Positions 23,358 to 33,045 of a DNA stretch of 64,000 nucleotides are shown one piece after another (position 1 is the stretch's first letter; every line of letters begins with the position of its first letter). The notes beneath the pieces were generated by a model. The model saw nothing but the letters and a program-made list of their open reading frames with translations. It was not told the origin of the DNA and ran no database searches. The DNA comes from Oxyruncus cristatus. Taxonomy: Eukaryota > Chordata > Aves > Passeriformes > Cotingidae. The position numbers and the translations under genes are program-made. The stretch spans positions 61,140 through 125,139 of the forward strand of contig VXAY01001966.1 of assembly GCA_013399855.1 (NCBI GenBank), read 5' to 3'.

Positions 23358-24687
23358 ATAGAATCCCAAAATCACAGAAGTATAGAATCATAGAATTATA
23401 GAATCATAGAGTCACAGAGTCATAGAACCACAGAGTCACAGAATCATAGAATTATAGAATCACAGAGTCACAAAATCATAGAATTATGGAATCATAGAAT
23501 TATAGAATCACAGTATTATAGAATCATACAGTCACAGAGGCATAGAAGAATCATAGAATTATGGAATTATGGAATCACAGAATTACAGAATCATAGAATC
23601 ACAGAGTCACAGAACCACAGAGTCACAGAATCATAGAATTATGGAATCACAGAATTACAGAGTCACAGCATCACAGTCACAGAACCACAGATCATAGAAT
23701 CACTGAATTATAGAACCATAGAATCCCAGATTCACAGAATCACAGAATTATAGAGTCATAAAATCACAAAATCACAGAGCCACAGATTCAAGGAATTACA
23801 GAATCACAGAATCATAGAATTACCAAATCATAGAATTACAGAATCATTGAATCATAGAGTCACACAATCATGGAATCACAGTCACAGAATCACAGAATAA
23901 TAGTCACAAAATCGCAGAATTATAGAATCATAGTCATAGAATCATAGAATCACAGAATTACAGAATAATAGAATCACAGAATTACGGAATAATAGAATTG
24001 CAGAATTACAGAATAATAGAATTGCAGAATTATAGAATAATAGAATTGTAGAATTATAGAATAATAGAATCCCAGATTCTAAATAGAATTATAGAATCAT
24101 AGAGTCACAGAATCACAGTCACAGACTCATAAAATCACAGAATTACAGAATAATAGAATTGTAGAATTATAGAATAATAGAATCCCAGATTCTAAATAGA
24201 ATTATAGAATCATAGAGTCACAGAATCATAGAATCACAGAATCACAGAATTACAGAATCATAGAATTATAGAACCATAGAATTATAGAACCATTGAATTA
24301 TAGAATAATAGAATTATACAATCACAGAGTCACAGACTTACAGAATCAAAGAATTATAGAATCACAGAATCACAGAATCATAGAGTCACAGAATCACAGT
24401 CACAGACTCATAAAATCACAGAATTACAGAATAATAGAACTGTAGAATTATAGAATCGTAGAATCCCAGATTAATAGAATTATAGAATAATAGAATTATA
24501 CAATCACAGAGTCACAGACTCACAGAATCAAAGAATTATAGAACCACAGAGTCACAGAATCACAGTCACAGAATCACAGAATTATAGAGCCAGACCATCA
24601 CAGAGTCATAGAATCAGGGTCACAGAATCCCAGAATTGTAGAATTACGGAATCATAGAATCGCAGAGTCACGGAATCCCAGAATCAC
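23358..24687. repeat. 1.33-kb array of about 8-bp ATAGAATC/ACAGAATT units, an expanded CR1 tail
   Basis: The whole interval is built from variants of an 8-bp unit (ATAGAATC, ACAGAATC, ATAGAATT, ACAGAGTC and others). These are the reverse complement of the ATTCTATG-type tail of bird CR1 elements. The right end runs straight into a reverse-oriented CR1 3' end at 24688, which explains its origin. Ordinary tails in this window have two to six units; this one has about 165. Larger internal duplications are present, described under findings. Confidence 0.95.
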
Positions 24688-24735
24688 TTCAGCTCGAAAA
24701 GACCTTTCAGATGATCAAGTCCAAAGGTCTGCCAC
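24688..24735 (-). mobile_element. CR1 LINE 3' end stub
   Basis: TTCAGCTCGAAAAGACCTTT then CAGATGATCAAGTCCAAAGG matches a reverse-oriented CR1 3' end. Only about 48 bp are recognisable, next to its greatly expanded tail. Confidence 0.8.
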
Positions 24736-24908
24736 GTTTTGGGACACAGAGCTCCAGGAGTTTGCAGTGCTGCCCCTCACCCCCCATCCCCGCTGTTCCC
24801 TCCCAGGCCAGCAGAAGGTTGAAGCAGGGCAAATAAAATGACATTATTCCAAGGCAGAGCTGGTTTCATGAAAAATACATCGTCTTTCCATGCCTCCAGC
24901 GCAAATAT

Positions 24909-24951
24909 ATTGGTTTCTGCCAGATTTAATTGGTTTCTGCCAGATTTAATT
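24909..24951. repeat. 20-bp tandem duplication
   Basis: ATTGGTTTCTGCCAGATTTA occurs twice in direct succession, with the next base pair continuing the pattern. Confidence 0.9.
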
Positions 24952-25310
24952 AGGAGCCATCTATTCTCAGAACTTGCAGAGACCTGGCACGAGAGGGGAG
25001 TGAATATGAGAGACTCTCTTGCAGGGACTGAATTAACTGACTGTAACTCTTTGCAAAGGAGACTAAGTCATGTTTCCTCCTCCTGAACATGCACTGGGGG
25101 AAAAAAAAAAAAAAAAAATCATATGAAACACTAAAATATTCATTTATTTATTGTGTAGGCTCAGGAATTACTGTTTTGCTTTGCTTTTGCTCGACAGGCA
25201 TAAGGTTGTCCTAAAAGGCGAACTAAAAGAACACGAGTAAAACTATTACCCCACCTCAAAAACAGGAGTAAAAGGTAGGTGAAACAGGAAGCTGCATTCA
25301 ATAAAAAATA

Positions 25311-25311
25311 A

Positions 25312-25342
<31 letters not shown>
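25311..25342. repeat. (AAT)n microsatellite
   Basis: About ten AAT triplets inside a longer A-rich stretch. Confidence 0.95.
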
Positions 25343-25347
<5 letters not shown>

Positions 25348-26289
25348 GAAATGTTTCTGTTCACTTTAAAAGGCCTTAAAATTCTGGGTTTGGCTGGTTC
25401 CCCCAATATTACATCGTGGCAGCTTTTGTGCTGAAAGCTCTGCAAGGAGAAATCGAGACGTTGCATTTTTGCAAGTGTCAAGACAAAGAATCTTCGCTTT
25501 CCCGAAGTGTTTCTGCCCCTTTTCTTTGGAGCTGAACTCAGCAAATCGTCATAAATCTTCGGGGCTGTCGGAAAGCGACTGGATTTCTCTCTTAAAACCT
25601 CTTTTAATCTTTTACAAGATGTCTAAAGGCCTGTTTGCTACAAGGTTGATGAGGGACCGAAGACTTTTATCATTGTGGTGGCACTGACTTTGCTACCAAA
25701 CAGCCCCAAAAAATGCCTCCCCTGCAAAAGAAATGGGCTTGGAATATGTCAGTTTGGATGCTCTTGAACTGCAGCAAAGAGCCTTCTTCTGGTTCAACCT
25801 CTGAAACCAAATTAACCTTCCCCTGAGCAAGGCATTTCTATTCTGCAATAAATGTACCCCCACACAGAGCTATTCTGCAATTACCCTGAATTTATACTTG
25901 GTGTCCCTGTAATGGGAGCAAGTGTGGAAGGCACAGGGTGTGCTGAGTGATGAACAGCAGGAGCAGCCCCTGCCAGACACAGACTCTCTGTGGGCTCATC
26001 ATCATCACTGCTTTCTGGACTTCTTTATCCCGTGAAAAGCAATCCTGGAGTGAATGAGTGACAAAATGATGGCCCCACCCAAAGGATTTGCCCCTCAGGA
26101 ACCCCAGTGAAATCCCTGCCAAGGGTTTTTACACCTGATCTCTGCAGGAGGACAGTGATTAAACAGAGGGGATGTGAATCAGCACCAAAGAGCTTTGCAA
26201 AGGGGACTCTGTTTTCAAGCCTTTTTGTGTCAGTTCCTCTTAAACTGCTTTGAAACCAGGGAGAGGTTGAAACCAGAGGGGTGGTGGAA

Positions 26290-26555
26290 GCTGATGCAGC
26301 TCTCTGTCAGTGTGATGTTTTAACAGCACCTTTCTCTGGGGAGACCTGGGGGTGGAAATGCAGCATTTCATGGCCTTCCAAAACTTTCCAACACCCTTGA
26401 TGCCCAGAGAAGCTGTGGCTGCCCCTGGATCCCTGGAAGTGTCCAAGGCCAGGTTGGATGGGGCTTGGAGCAACCTGGGCTAGTCGAAGGTGTCCCTGGG
26501 GTGGCACTGGATGGGCTTTAAGGCCCCTTCCAGCCCAAACTATTTAATGATTCAA
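26290..26555 (+). mobile_element. CR1 LINE 3' end with a non-standard 5' block
   Basis: From about 26401 the sequence is standard CR1 (TGCCCAGAGAAGCTGTGGCT through GGAAGGTGTCCC to CCCTTCCAGCCCAAAC). The roughly 110 bp before it are not the CR1 text found at this position in other copies. They align with the block before the CR1 part of the element at 30783-31053. A short deletion removes the usual CCATGGCAG motif after GGTGTCCCTG. Confidence 0.8.
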
Positions 26556-27430
26556 GGTAAAGGGGAATGTGCCATTCAGACAGATTCATCCAGACAACAG
26601 ATCCCACTGCTGGAACTGGACTGGTTTGGTAAAACTTGATCGCAGCACGGAACATGGAAATGCTTCACCTTCCTCAACACCCGAGTTCCACCGGCACAGA
26701 GCAGCCTCTTGTGGACAGTCACCCAAAAACACGACGCCAGGCTGGAGGTGACTTCCCCCCTCCCCTGGGGCCGTCCCAGCTCACAGTCCCTGAGTGCTGT
26801 GAACGACGGGGACGAAATGAGGAGTGAATGTTACGTGACTGACTGAGCTCTGGGCTGCACTGCTCTGCTTTGATGGATGAGATCCAACCCTGCATCTGTC
26901 CTGCAACTATTAGCAATTTGTCCAGGAGGAGGAAGCAAAGCAGGTTTTGGCAAGACTTGCCCGAAGCAAATCACAATTTTCCGATTAAGGGCTTTTACCA
27001 CTTGCAAATTTGCTTTTCTCGTGTTTACAGCTCCTTCCTGGCCGGGCTCCTGGGGCTGGGAGTGACCCCCAGCAGAAATGGTAATTGCAAGGGCAGGATG
27101 CTGCAGGGTTGGACTGAGGCCACCAGGGGGAAAGGCTTTCAGGAAGATGCTTTTGGGAGATGATTTCAGGAGGACGTTTTCGGGAGAGGCTTTCAGAAAG
27201 ATGCTTTTGAGAGACGCCTTCAGGAGCTGCTTTCCGGGGCGGTGGTTTCAGGAGAGGCTTTCAGGAAAATGCTTTTGGGAGGTGTTTTCAGGAAAATGCT
27301 TTTGGGAGGTGGTTTCAGTAAGATGTTTGGGTAGATGCTTTCAGGAAGATGCTTTCAGGAGATGCTTTAGCTCCACCATTTCTGCTGCTCTCTCTCCAGG
27401 TCAGGGACAGGGGCTGCAGTGGGGATTCTC
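26556..27430. other. Intergenic, no gene; includes a minisatellite
   Basis: Unique-looking sequence followed by the degenerate minisatellite at 27134-27370. No coding evidence. Confidence 0.5.
27134..27370. repeat. Degenerate 27-28-bp minisatellite, about 9 units
   Basis: The core GGCTTTCAGGAAGATGCTTT followed by TGGGAGATG recurs with substitutions and small deletions. Typical units begin near 27134, 27161, 27190 and 27256. The open frame across it is a by-product of the period and is not proposed as a gene. Confidence 0.88.
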
Positions 27431-27588
27431 CATGGGCAGGGACACCTTCCACTAGCCCAGGTTGCCCCAAGCCCTGTCCAGCCTGGCCTTGGACACTCCC
27501 AGGGATCCAGGGGCAGCCACAGCTTCTCTGGGCAGCCTGTGCCAGGGCCTCTCCACCCTCACAGGGAGGAATTTCCTCCTAATCATCC
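27431..27588 (-). mobile_element. CR1 LINE fragment lacking its 3' end
   Basis: CATGGGCAGGGACACCTTCC, GCCCAGGTTGCCCCAAG, CACAGCTTCTCTGGGCAGCC and a TTTCCTCCTAATCATC end. The usual tail and GGTTGGAAGGGACC block are missing, replaced by unrelated sequence at 27430. Confidence 0.92.
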
Positions 27589-28327
27589 TCTAAGCAGTGG
27601 GTAAGTGAGAGCTTTCCTGGCCACTCTGTTAGAGACAAGAGCCTGGAAATGCTTTTCCATCCTTAACAGCACAAGCTGCTGCTCTGGCAATAACCCTGTC
27701 ACATCGGGCTTCCCAGGGAAGATGAGTGGTGGCCAATTTTCAGCTGGTTGAGGGCCTGCTTCTGAAGTTTCCATCTGCCCCAAAGAGCTGCTTATCCTCA
27801 CTGCCCTGACCAGTACACGGGATCTGAGTCCTGGCTCATTTTGGGTGAGCAGCAAAGCTCCCATCACATCCTGCCTGGCCACAGACACGACCAGAACCCA
27901 GAGCCATGGCAGGGAAAGGAGCAGCACCTGCTTTTTGCTTTCATTAAAAGTTGATTTGGTGCTGTATTAAAACGTGAATAAGTGAGAAAGCAAAGATGGG
28001 ACTCTGCTCCTCGCTGGCTGTTATTAAAACTCTAAATCAGAGCCGTCTCTGTTACCTTTGCAAATGAAACAGAGAATTGGCCTCTTTTGTCTTGGAGGGA
28101 GGGTGCAAACACTCTTCAGTGATATAATAAAGCACCTGGATTTTCCTGAACCTGCCAGTTTGCAGTTTGCAATGTTATAAATCACCACAACAGGGCTGGG
28201 CAGGAAAAAAAGGCTTGGAGGCCTTCCTGGAACCCAGAGCATCAGGGAGAAGGAAGGGGACAGGTAATTCATCTGTGCCTTTGCCTTGCTGTGCTGCCCT
28301 CATCTCCTTCAGCTGTAAATCCAGGGA
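27589..28327. other. Intergenic, nothing recognised
   Basis: Unique-looking sequence between CR1 copies. No coding evidence. Confidence 0.5.
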
Positions 28328-28540
28328 TGGACTTCTTAGGTGTGGAGACAGCACTGGCACAGGTTGCCCAGAGAAGCTGTGGCTGCCCCTGGATCCCTGG
28401 AAGTGTCCAAGGCCAGGTTGGATGGGGCTTGGAGCAACCTGGGCTGGTGGAAGGTGTCCCTGCCCATGGCAGGGGGTGGGACTGGATGGGCTTTAAGGTC
28501 CCTTCCAACCCAAACCGTCCCATGATTCCATGATTCTGTC
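28328..28540 (+). mobile_element. CR1 LINE 3' fragment
   Basis: GCACTGGCACAGGTTGCCCA, GGAAGTGTCCAAGGCCAGGT, TGGTGGAAGGTGTCCCTGCC and CCTTCCAACCCAAACCGTCC with a three-unit GATTC tail. It faces the next copy tail to tail. Confidence 0.95.
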
Positions 28541-28719
28541 AATACAACACATAGTTAACATGTGATAGCAGCTCCCCACAGGGAGGATGAGTGTGGTGCC
28601 TGGTCAGGTAAAAGTACAAAGACTTCACATGAAGCCCAGACCTTACCAGCAGAGCTGCTTAGAAGTGACACTACAGAGAGCAATTGTTCACTTCTTTGGG
28701 AGGTCTGAATGACAAGTAG

Positions 28720-29021
28720 GAATCATAGAATCATAGAATCACAGAATCAGACGGGTTGGAAAGGACCTCTGAGATCATCAAGTCCAACCCTTGATCCAAC
28801 CCTACCGCGGTTACTGGACTATGGCACTCAGTGCCCCGTCCAGCCTCATCTTAAACACCTCCAGGGATGGAGAATCCACCACTTCCCTGGGCAGCCCATT
28901 CCAATGGCTGATCACCCTCTCTGGAAAGAATTTCTTTCTAATATCCAACCTAAACCTCCCCTGGCACAGCTTAAGGCCGAGCCCTCTTGTCCCACTTCTG
29001 GTTCCTGGGAGAAGAGACCAA
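28720..29021 (-). mobile_element. CR1 LINE 3' fragment, low-divergence subfamily
   Basis: GAATCATAGAATCATAGAAT tail, GACGGGTTGGAAAGGACCTC, a 'ctaccgcggttactggact' block and TCCAATGGCTGATCACCCTC. This is the reverse of the subfamily at 8200-8413 and 21809-22020. Confidence 0.95.
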
Positions 29022-29103
29022 AGGAAGGGTCAACTGCAGACAGAACTTGGGACAAGGCCTTCCCTCTCCTCCTTTCCCCTCCCCTCCCCTGTCTTCCTCT
29101 CCC

Positions 29104-29570
29104 ATCATAGAATCACAAAATGTCCTGAGTTTGAAAGGACCCCCAGGGATCATCCATCCAACTCCCTGCCCAAGACACCCCAACAGTCCCCCCCTGTCCC
29201 TCAGAGCGTTGTCCAAACCCTCCTGGAGCTCTGGCAGCCTTGGGGCCGTGCCCACTGCCCTGGGGAGCCTGGTCAGTGCCAACCACCCTCTGGGGGAAGA
29301 ACCTTTCCCTGAGATCCAACCTGACCCTGCCCTGGCACAGCTCCAGCCCTTCCCTGGGTCCTGTCCCTGCTCCCCCAGAGCAGAGATTGGAGCTGCCCCT
29401 CGGGAGGAGCTGCAGACCCCGCTGAGCTCTGCCCTCAGTCTGCTCTTCTCCAGCTGAACACACCCAGTGCCCTCAGCTGTTCCTCGTGTGGCCCCTGCAG
29501 CCCCTTCCCCATCTTTGTTCCTCCTTTGGACTCTCTGTAACAGCTTCAGATCTTTGGCACAGAGTGATTC
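29104..29570 (-). mobile_element. CR1 LINE, longer 3' copy of another variant
   Basis: ATCATAGAATCACAAAATG tail, then TTTGAAAGGACCCCCAGGGA, AGAGCGTTGTCCAAACCCTC, GGGGGAAGAACCTTTCCCTG and GCTCTTCTCCAGCTGAACAC. The sense-strand counterpart of this variant is the copy at 46019-46291. Confidence 0.92.
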
Positions 29571-30782
29571 CCCCTCCCCGGGGACCCCCAAGGACCGTCT
29601 GTCCCATCCCACACCTCCTCCTCCAGCTCTGCTCCTTCGGCAGCAGGACAACAATTAGCCCTGAGATTGTTTTTTCCTTGTTTTCCCAGTTCAGCCACCT
29701 GAGGGAGGACAATCAGGGTTGCCATGGCGATGGAAGGATGATCTCTTAATTTATGGGATTCTTTGGCTAATTACTGTGAGAATTGTAGTCCCAGGAAAAC
29801 TGCTTCCTTTGGAGAAATTCACTTATGAGCTGCACTGGCACTGAAGGAGAAGTTAAAAAGAAAGAAGAGCTGATGGAGATGGTTTTTTTGGGGGGCAAAA
29901 ACAATGAAAAAAAATATATATTTCAGTGAATTTTCCTGGGTTGTTTCATGTGACAAGAACAAATGCCTGGTGTTACCCAGGAACGAGGGCCTGGAATGGG
30001 CCCTAAACTTGAATTATTCATGAGTAATTCAAAGTATTTTCACAGACTTCCCGAGGAACGGGAGTATCAGGCAGAACTAACACATAAAACTGAAAATAAA
30101 ACCGCGTAAAACTTAACGGAGAACAAGAAGATTTCAGGGGCTGCTTACACGGGGAGGCACCAAAAGGAGAAGGTGATATTTTTTTTTTTTTTGGGTGCGT
30201 TTGGCATCCCCAGATCTCCTAAACTCGAGGCGCCAGGACGGAAGCAGCGCTGCTTTGATTCTTCCCCGGGTGAACAAACCCCAGGGGGGCTGGTTCAGGG
30301 TGGGCAGGGAAGGGCAGGCACAGGGTGGGGGGCAACTGCAGGCCCTGCAAACCACCCCCCTCCCGGCTCACTTGGCCCCCAGAGCAGGTGCCACCCGGGG
30401 CCCCAGTGCTGCGAACACCTCCGAATGCAGCTGCCCAACACAGCCCTGGAGAGAGAGGGCTGATAAATCTGCAGAGAAGTTCGGAGGCCCAGGGGCAGCA
30501 GGACAGGCTGTGACTGCTGGAAAGACGCGAATCCAGCATTCCCTTGTCCGCGAGAAATCCGGGAGATGGAAGTGGGGCCGCGGGCTGGGTTGGGCTCAGC
30601 CCCTCCATCACCACCCAGATTTGGAGGCTCAGTGACACCACTGAACTATTGATGTGCAGGAATATTTCAGCAGGCAGAGGAGGAGGAGGAGGAGGAGGAG
30701 GAAGCACCCGGGGCATCCTCCTCGCTGCTGGGGGATGTGGTGGAGAAATCCTCCCCCCAGAATTGTTCTGTCACTGGAAAAT
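29571..30782. other. Intergenic, no gene seen
   Basis: Contains a T-run at about 30179-30192 and a GGA tract at 30675-30702. The longer open frames around 30200-30720 are in GC-rich sequence and show no recognisable protein. Confidence 0.5.
30675..30702. repeat. (GGA)n microsatellite
   Basis: Uninterrupted GGA/GAG triplets over about 28 bp. Confidence 0.92.
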
Positions 30783-31053
30783 GCTGGTTCAGCTCCGTGC
30801 CCATGTGATTTTTATCTCAGCACCTTTGTCTGGGGGACCTGGCTGTGGAAATGGAACATTTCGTTGTCTTCCAACACCTTTGTTGCCCAGAGAAGCTGTG
30901 GCTGCCCCTGCATCCCTGGAAGCGCCCAAGGCCAGGTTGGACGGGGCTTGGAGCAACCTGGGCTGGTGGAAGGTGTCCCTGCCCATGGCAGGAGGTGGGA
31001 CTGGATGGTTTTTAAGGCCCTTTCCAACCCCAAACCATCCTGTGATTCTATGA
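30783..31053 (+). mobile_element. CR1 LINE 3' end with the same non-standard 5' block
   Basis: Standard CR1 sequence runs from about 30888 (TGCCCAGAGAAGCTGTGGCT) to the GATTCTATGA tail. The preceding 105 bp or so contain CAGCACCTTTGTCTGGGGGA, GTGGAAATG and CATTTC, and align with the block at 26290-26400. Both blocks join CR1 at the same point. Confidence 0.82.
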
Positions 31054-31518
31054 CCTTCCTTTAGAAGCATTTCCCAAAACGCAGCCGTTTGAATATTTTT
31101 GGTTTTCTTTGGAGGAGCCTTTTTTTTTTTTTTTCCTTTTTTAATTGCTTTCATTGCTTTCATTTCACACCCCATTATAAATCCAAGCACAGTATTCAAT
31201 CCACTGAAATCTAATAAAAATTTCAATTTTCTCTCTATATTAAAAAGCCATTTAACCAAGCTAAATCTGCTTTGGAAGGGATCAGATTTCATTTCAGGGG
31301 AAACATCAGCACTCAACATCACGCTCCCGTTTGGAAAGGTGGACTCCTTCAAGCAGCCGAGGGGAGCTTGGGGTCCTGAGTTTGAAGCCACTGGCAGTGA
31401 GAATTTAAGTGACAAATGAGTCCAAAAACAATTGGGGAGAGGCTGAGAAATGGAGGGAGACTTTTAGGACCAGGGTCACCTTAACCAAAGTCTTCTTCCA
31501 CATCTGCAGCTGGGTCAG
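31054..31518. other. Intergenic, nothing recognised
   Basis: AT-rich stretch with a T-run near 31120-31134. No gene evidence. Confidence 0.5.
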
Positions 31519-31932
31519 GGAAGCTGGGGAGGGGCTGGAGCAGCTGAGGGAGCTGGGGGGGCTCAGCCTGGAGAAAAGGAGGCTCAGGGGGGACCTTCTG
31601 GCTCTGCAACTCCCTGACAGGAGGGGGGAGCCGGGGGGGGGGGGCGGGCTCTGCTCCCAGGGAACGGGGACAGGAGGAGAGGGAACGGCCTCAAGTTGCA
31701 CCAAAAGAGGCTTCAACTGAATATTAGGGATAATTCCTTCATGGAAAAAGGGCTGTCCAGCCCTGGCACAGCTGCCCAGGGGAGTGCTGGAGTCCCCATC
31801 CCTGTAGGGGCTTAAAACCCTTGTGGATGTGGCACTTGGGGACAGGGGGCAGTGGTGGCCTTGGCGGTGCTGGGGGAATGGTTGGACTCATCTCAGAGGA
31901 CTTTTCCAGCCTAAAAGATTCTGTGATTCTAA
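31519..31932 (+). mobile_element. CR1 LINE, longer 3' copy
   Basis: GGGAAGCTGGGGAGGGGCTG, CTCAGCCTGGAGAAAAGGAG, AACTCCCTGACAGGAGGGGG, then the 'gtggatgtggcacttgggg' block and a GATTCTGTGATTCTA tail. It contains a G12 run at 31633-31644. The ORF2 remnant is frame-broken. Confidence 0.95.
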
Positions 31933-32903
31933 GACAAACACTGCCCTGGACTGCAGCCATCATTGCTTTGTTGTTTGTGGGTGGTTTTTTTTTTTTCCCC
32001 CTTTCCCTGTTCAAGCCCTGAGGGAAAACCAACAAACTGTCAGAAAACACAGCGACTTCCAGCGCTCAGGAGAAGGCTGCGGCCCCGGGGCAGAGGGGAC
32101 CATGTGCTGAGCCCCAGGGGGACCAAAGCATCTCCTCTCATCTTTAAAACATCCCATTGCTCAGTCTGTAAGGCCAGTCCTGACTTTCCCCAGTGCAAAC
32201 CTTCCCCCGGGCCGTGGGAGGGCTCGGGTGGGGCTTTGGAAGCAGGGGGGATCCTTCTCCATGCCTTTCTCCTCCCCGAATAAAGCCGTGTGCCCGTGTT
32301 TCAGGGTGGGGATGGATCGCTCACCCTGAGCATTGCAGCGAAGGCTGGAGACACAAGAGGGCAGGCACAGGCTGTGCAAAGGACAGAGGGGCTGTGCTCC
32401 GCTCCCGTGTCCCTCAGCCAGCCCGGCCCTGCTGTCCCCTCCACCGCCCCATCTCCGTAAAGGGAGAAAAAGGGGATTTTCCTCAGGGATTCGTGTTCTG
32501 CCCCTGCCTGACTCCTCTGCCTGAAGCAGATTTGAGATTGTGACGTCTGTGAGGGCGCTGAGGTTGGGCTACGAGCTCCCAAAGCAGCCACATCACCCTC
32601 TCGGGATGCTCTGCCGTTCCCTGGGTGTTCCCAAAGAAGGGGAGTGAGTGCAGGTGTCCTTAGTGGGGGTTTTATGGGACCAGCCAGGCTGCTCTGCCCC
32701 CACCCTGAGCACGCCCTGCACAGAGGCTGCTCCCAGGGGTGGTGAGAGGTGCCAACAGCCCTTCCCAGCCCTTGCACCCCATCACTGTCCCCCTTTGGTG
32801 GTGCCACCCCGCAGTGCACCCCCAGGCACTGCTGCCCTTGGCTCTCGGGACATCGGGGCTGATGGCGCATCTCGGGCACAACCTGAGCCACAGAGAGTGA
32901 GGG
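31933..32903. other. Intergenic, no gene seen
   Basis: GC-rich sequence with a T-run at about 31986-31996. Open frames on both strands are long only because GC-rich DNA has few stops. No domain, signal peptide or splice pattern was recognised. Confidence 0.5.
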
Positions 32904-33045
32904 TGCCCACCCCTGGGAGTGTCCAAGGCCAGGTTGGACTGGGCTTGGAGCGACCTGGGCTAGTGGAAGGTGTCCCTGCCCATGGCAGGGGGTGGCACTG
33001 GGTGGCCTTGAAGGTCCCTTCCAAGCCAAACCGTTCCATGATTCG
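32904..33045 (+). mobile_element. CR1 LINE 3' end fragment
   Basis: TGGGAGTGTCCAAGGCCAGG, TAGTGGAAGGTGTCCCTGCC, GGGGTGGCACTGGGTGGCC and CCTTCCAAGCCAAACCGTTC with a short ATGATTC tail. It is the last CR1 before the ASIC2 promoter region. Confidence 0.94.

Larger units (their letters stand above)
24736..26289. other. Intergenic, no gene; short tandem repeats
   Basis: Contains a 20-bp direct duplication at 24909-24951, an A-run near 25101-25118 and an AAT microsatellite at 25311-25342. Open frames here are short and unrecognised. Confidence 0.5.

Noticed and set aside
23358..24687. Repetitive array considered as a CRISPR array or centromere-type satellite
   Set aside because: Units of about 8 bp have no spacers, and the array continues directly into a CR1 end. 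The rest of the window is vertebrate.
27078..27455. Open frame with repeated Phe-Arg-Lys-Met-Leu-like blocks
   Set aside because: It is a product of the 27-28-bp minisatellite and ends inside a CR1 copy.
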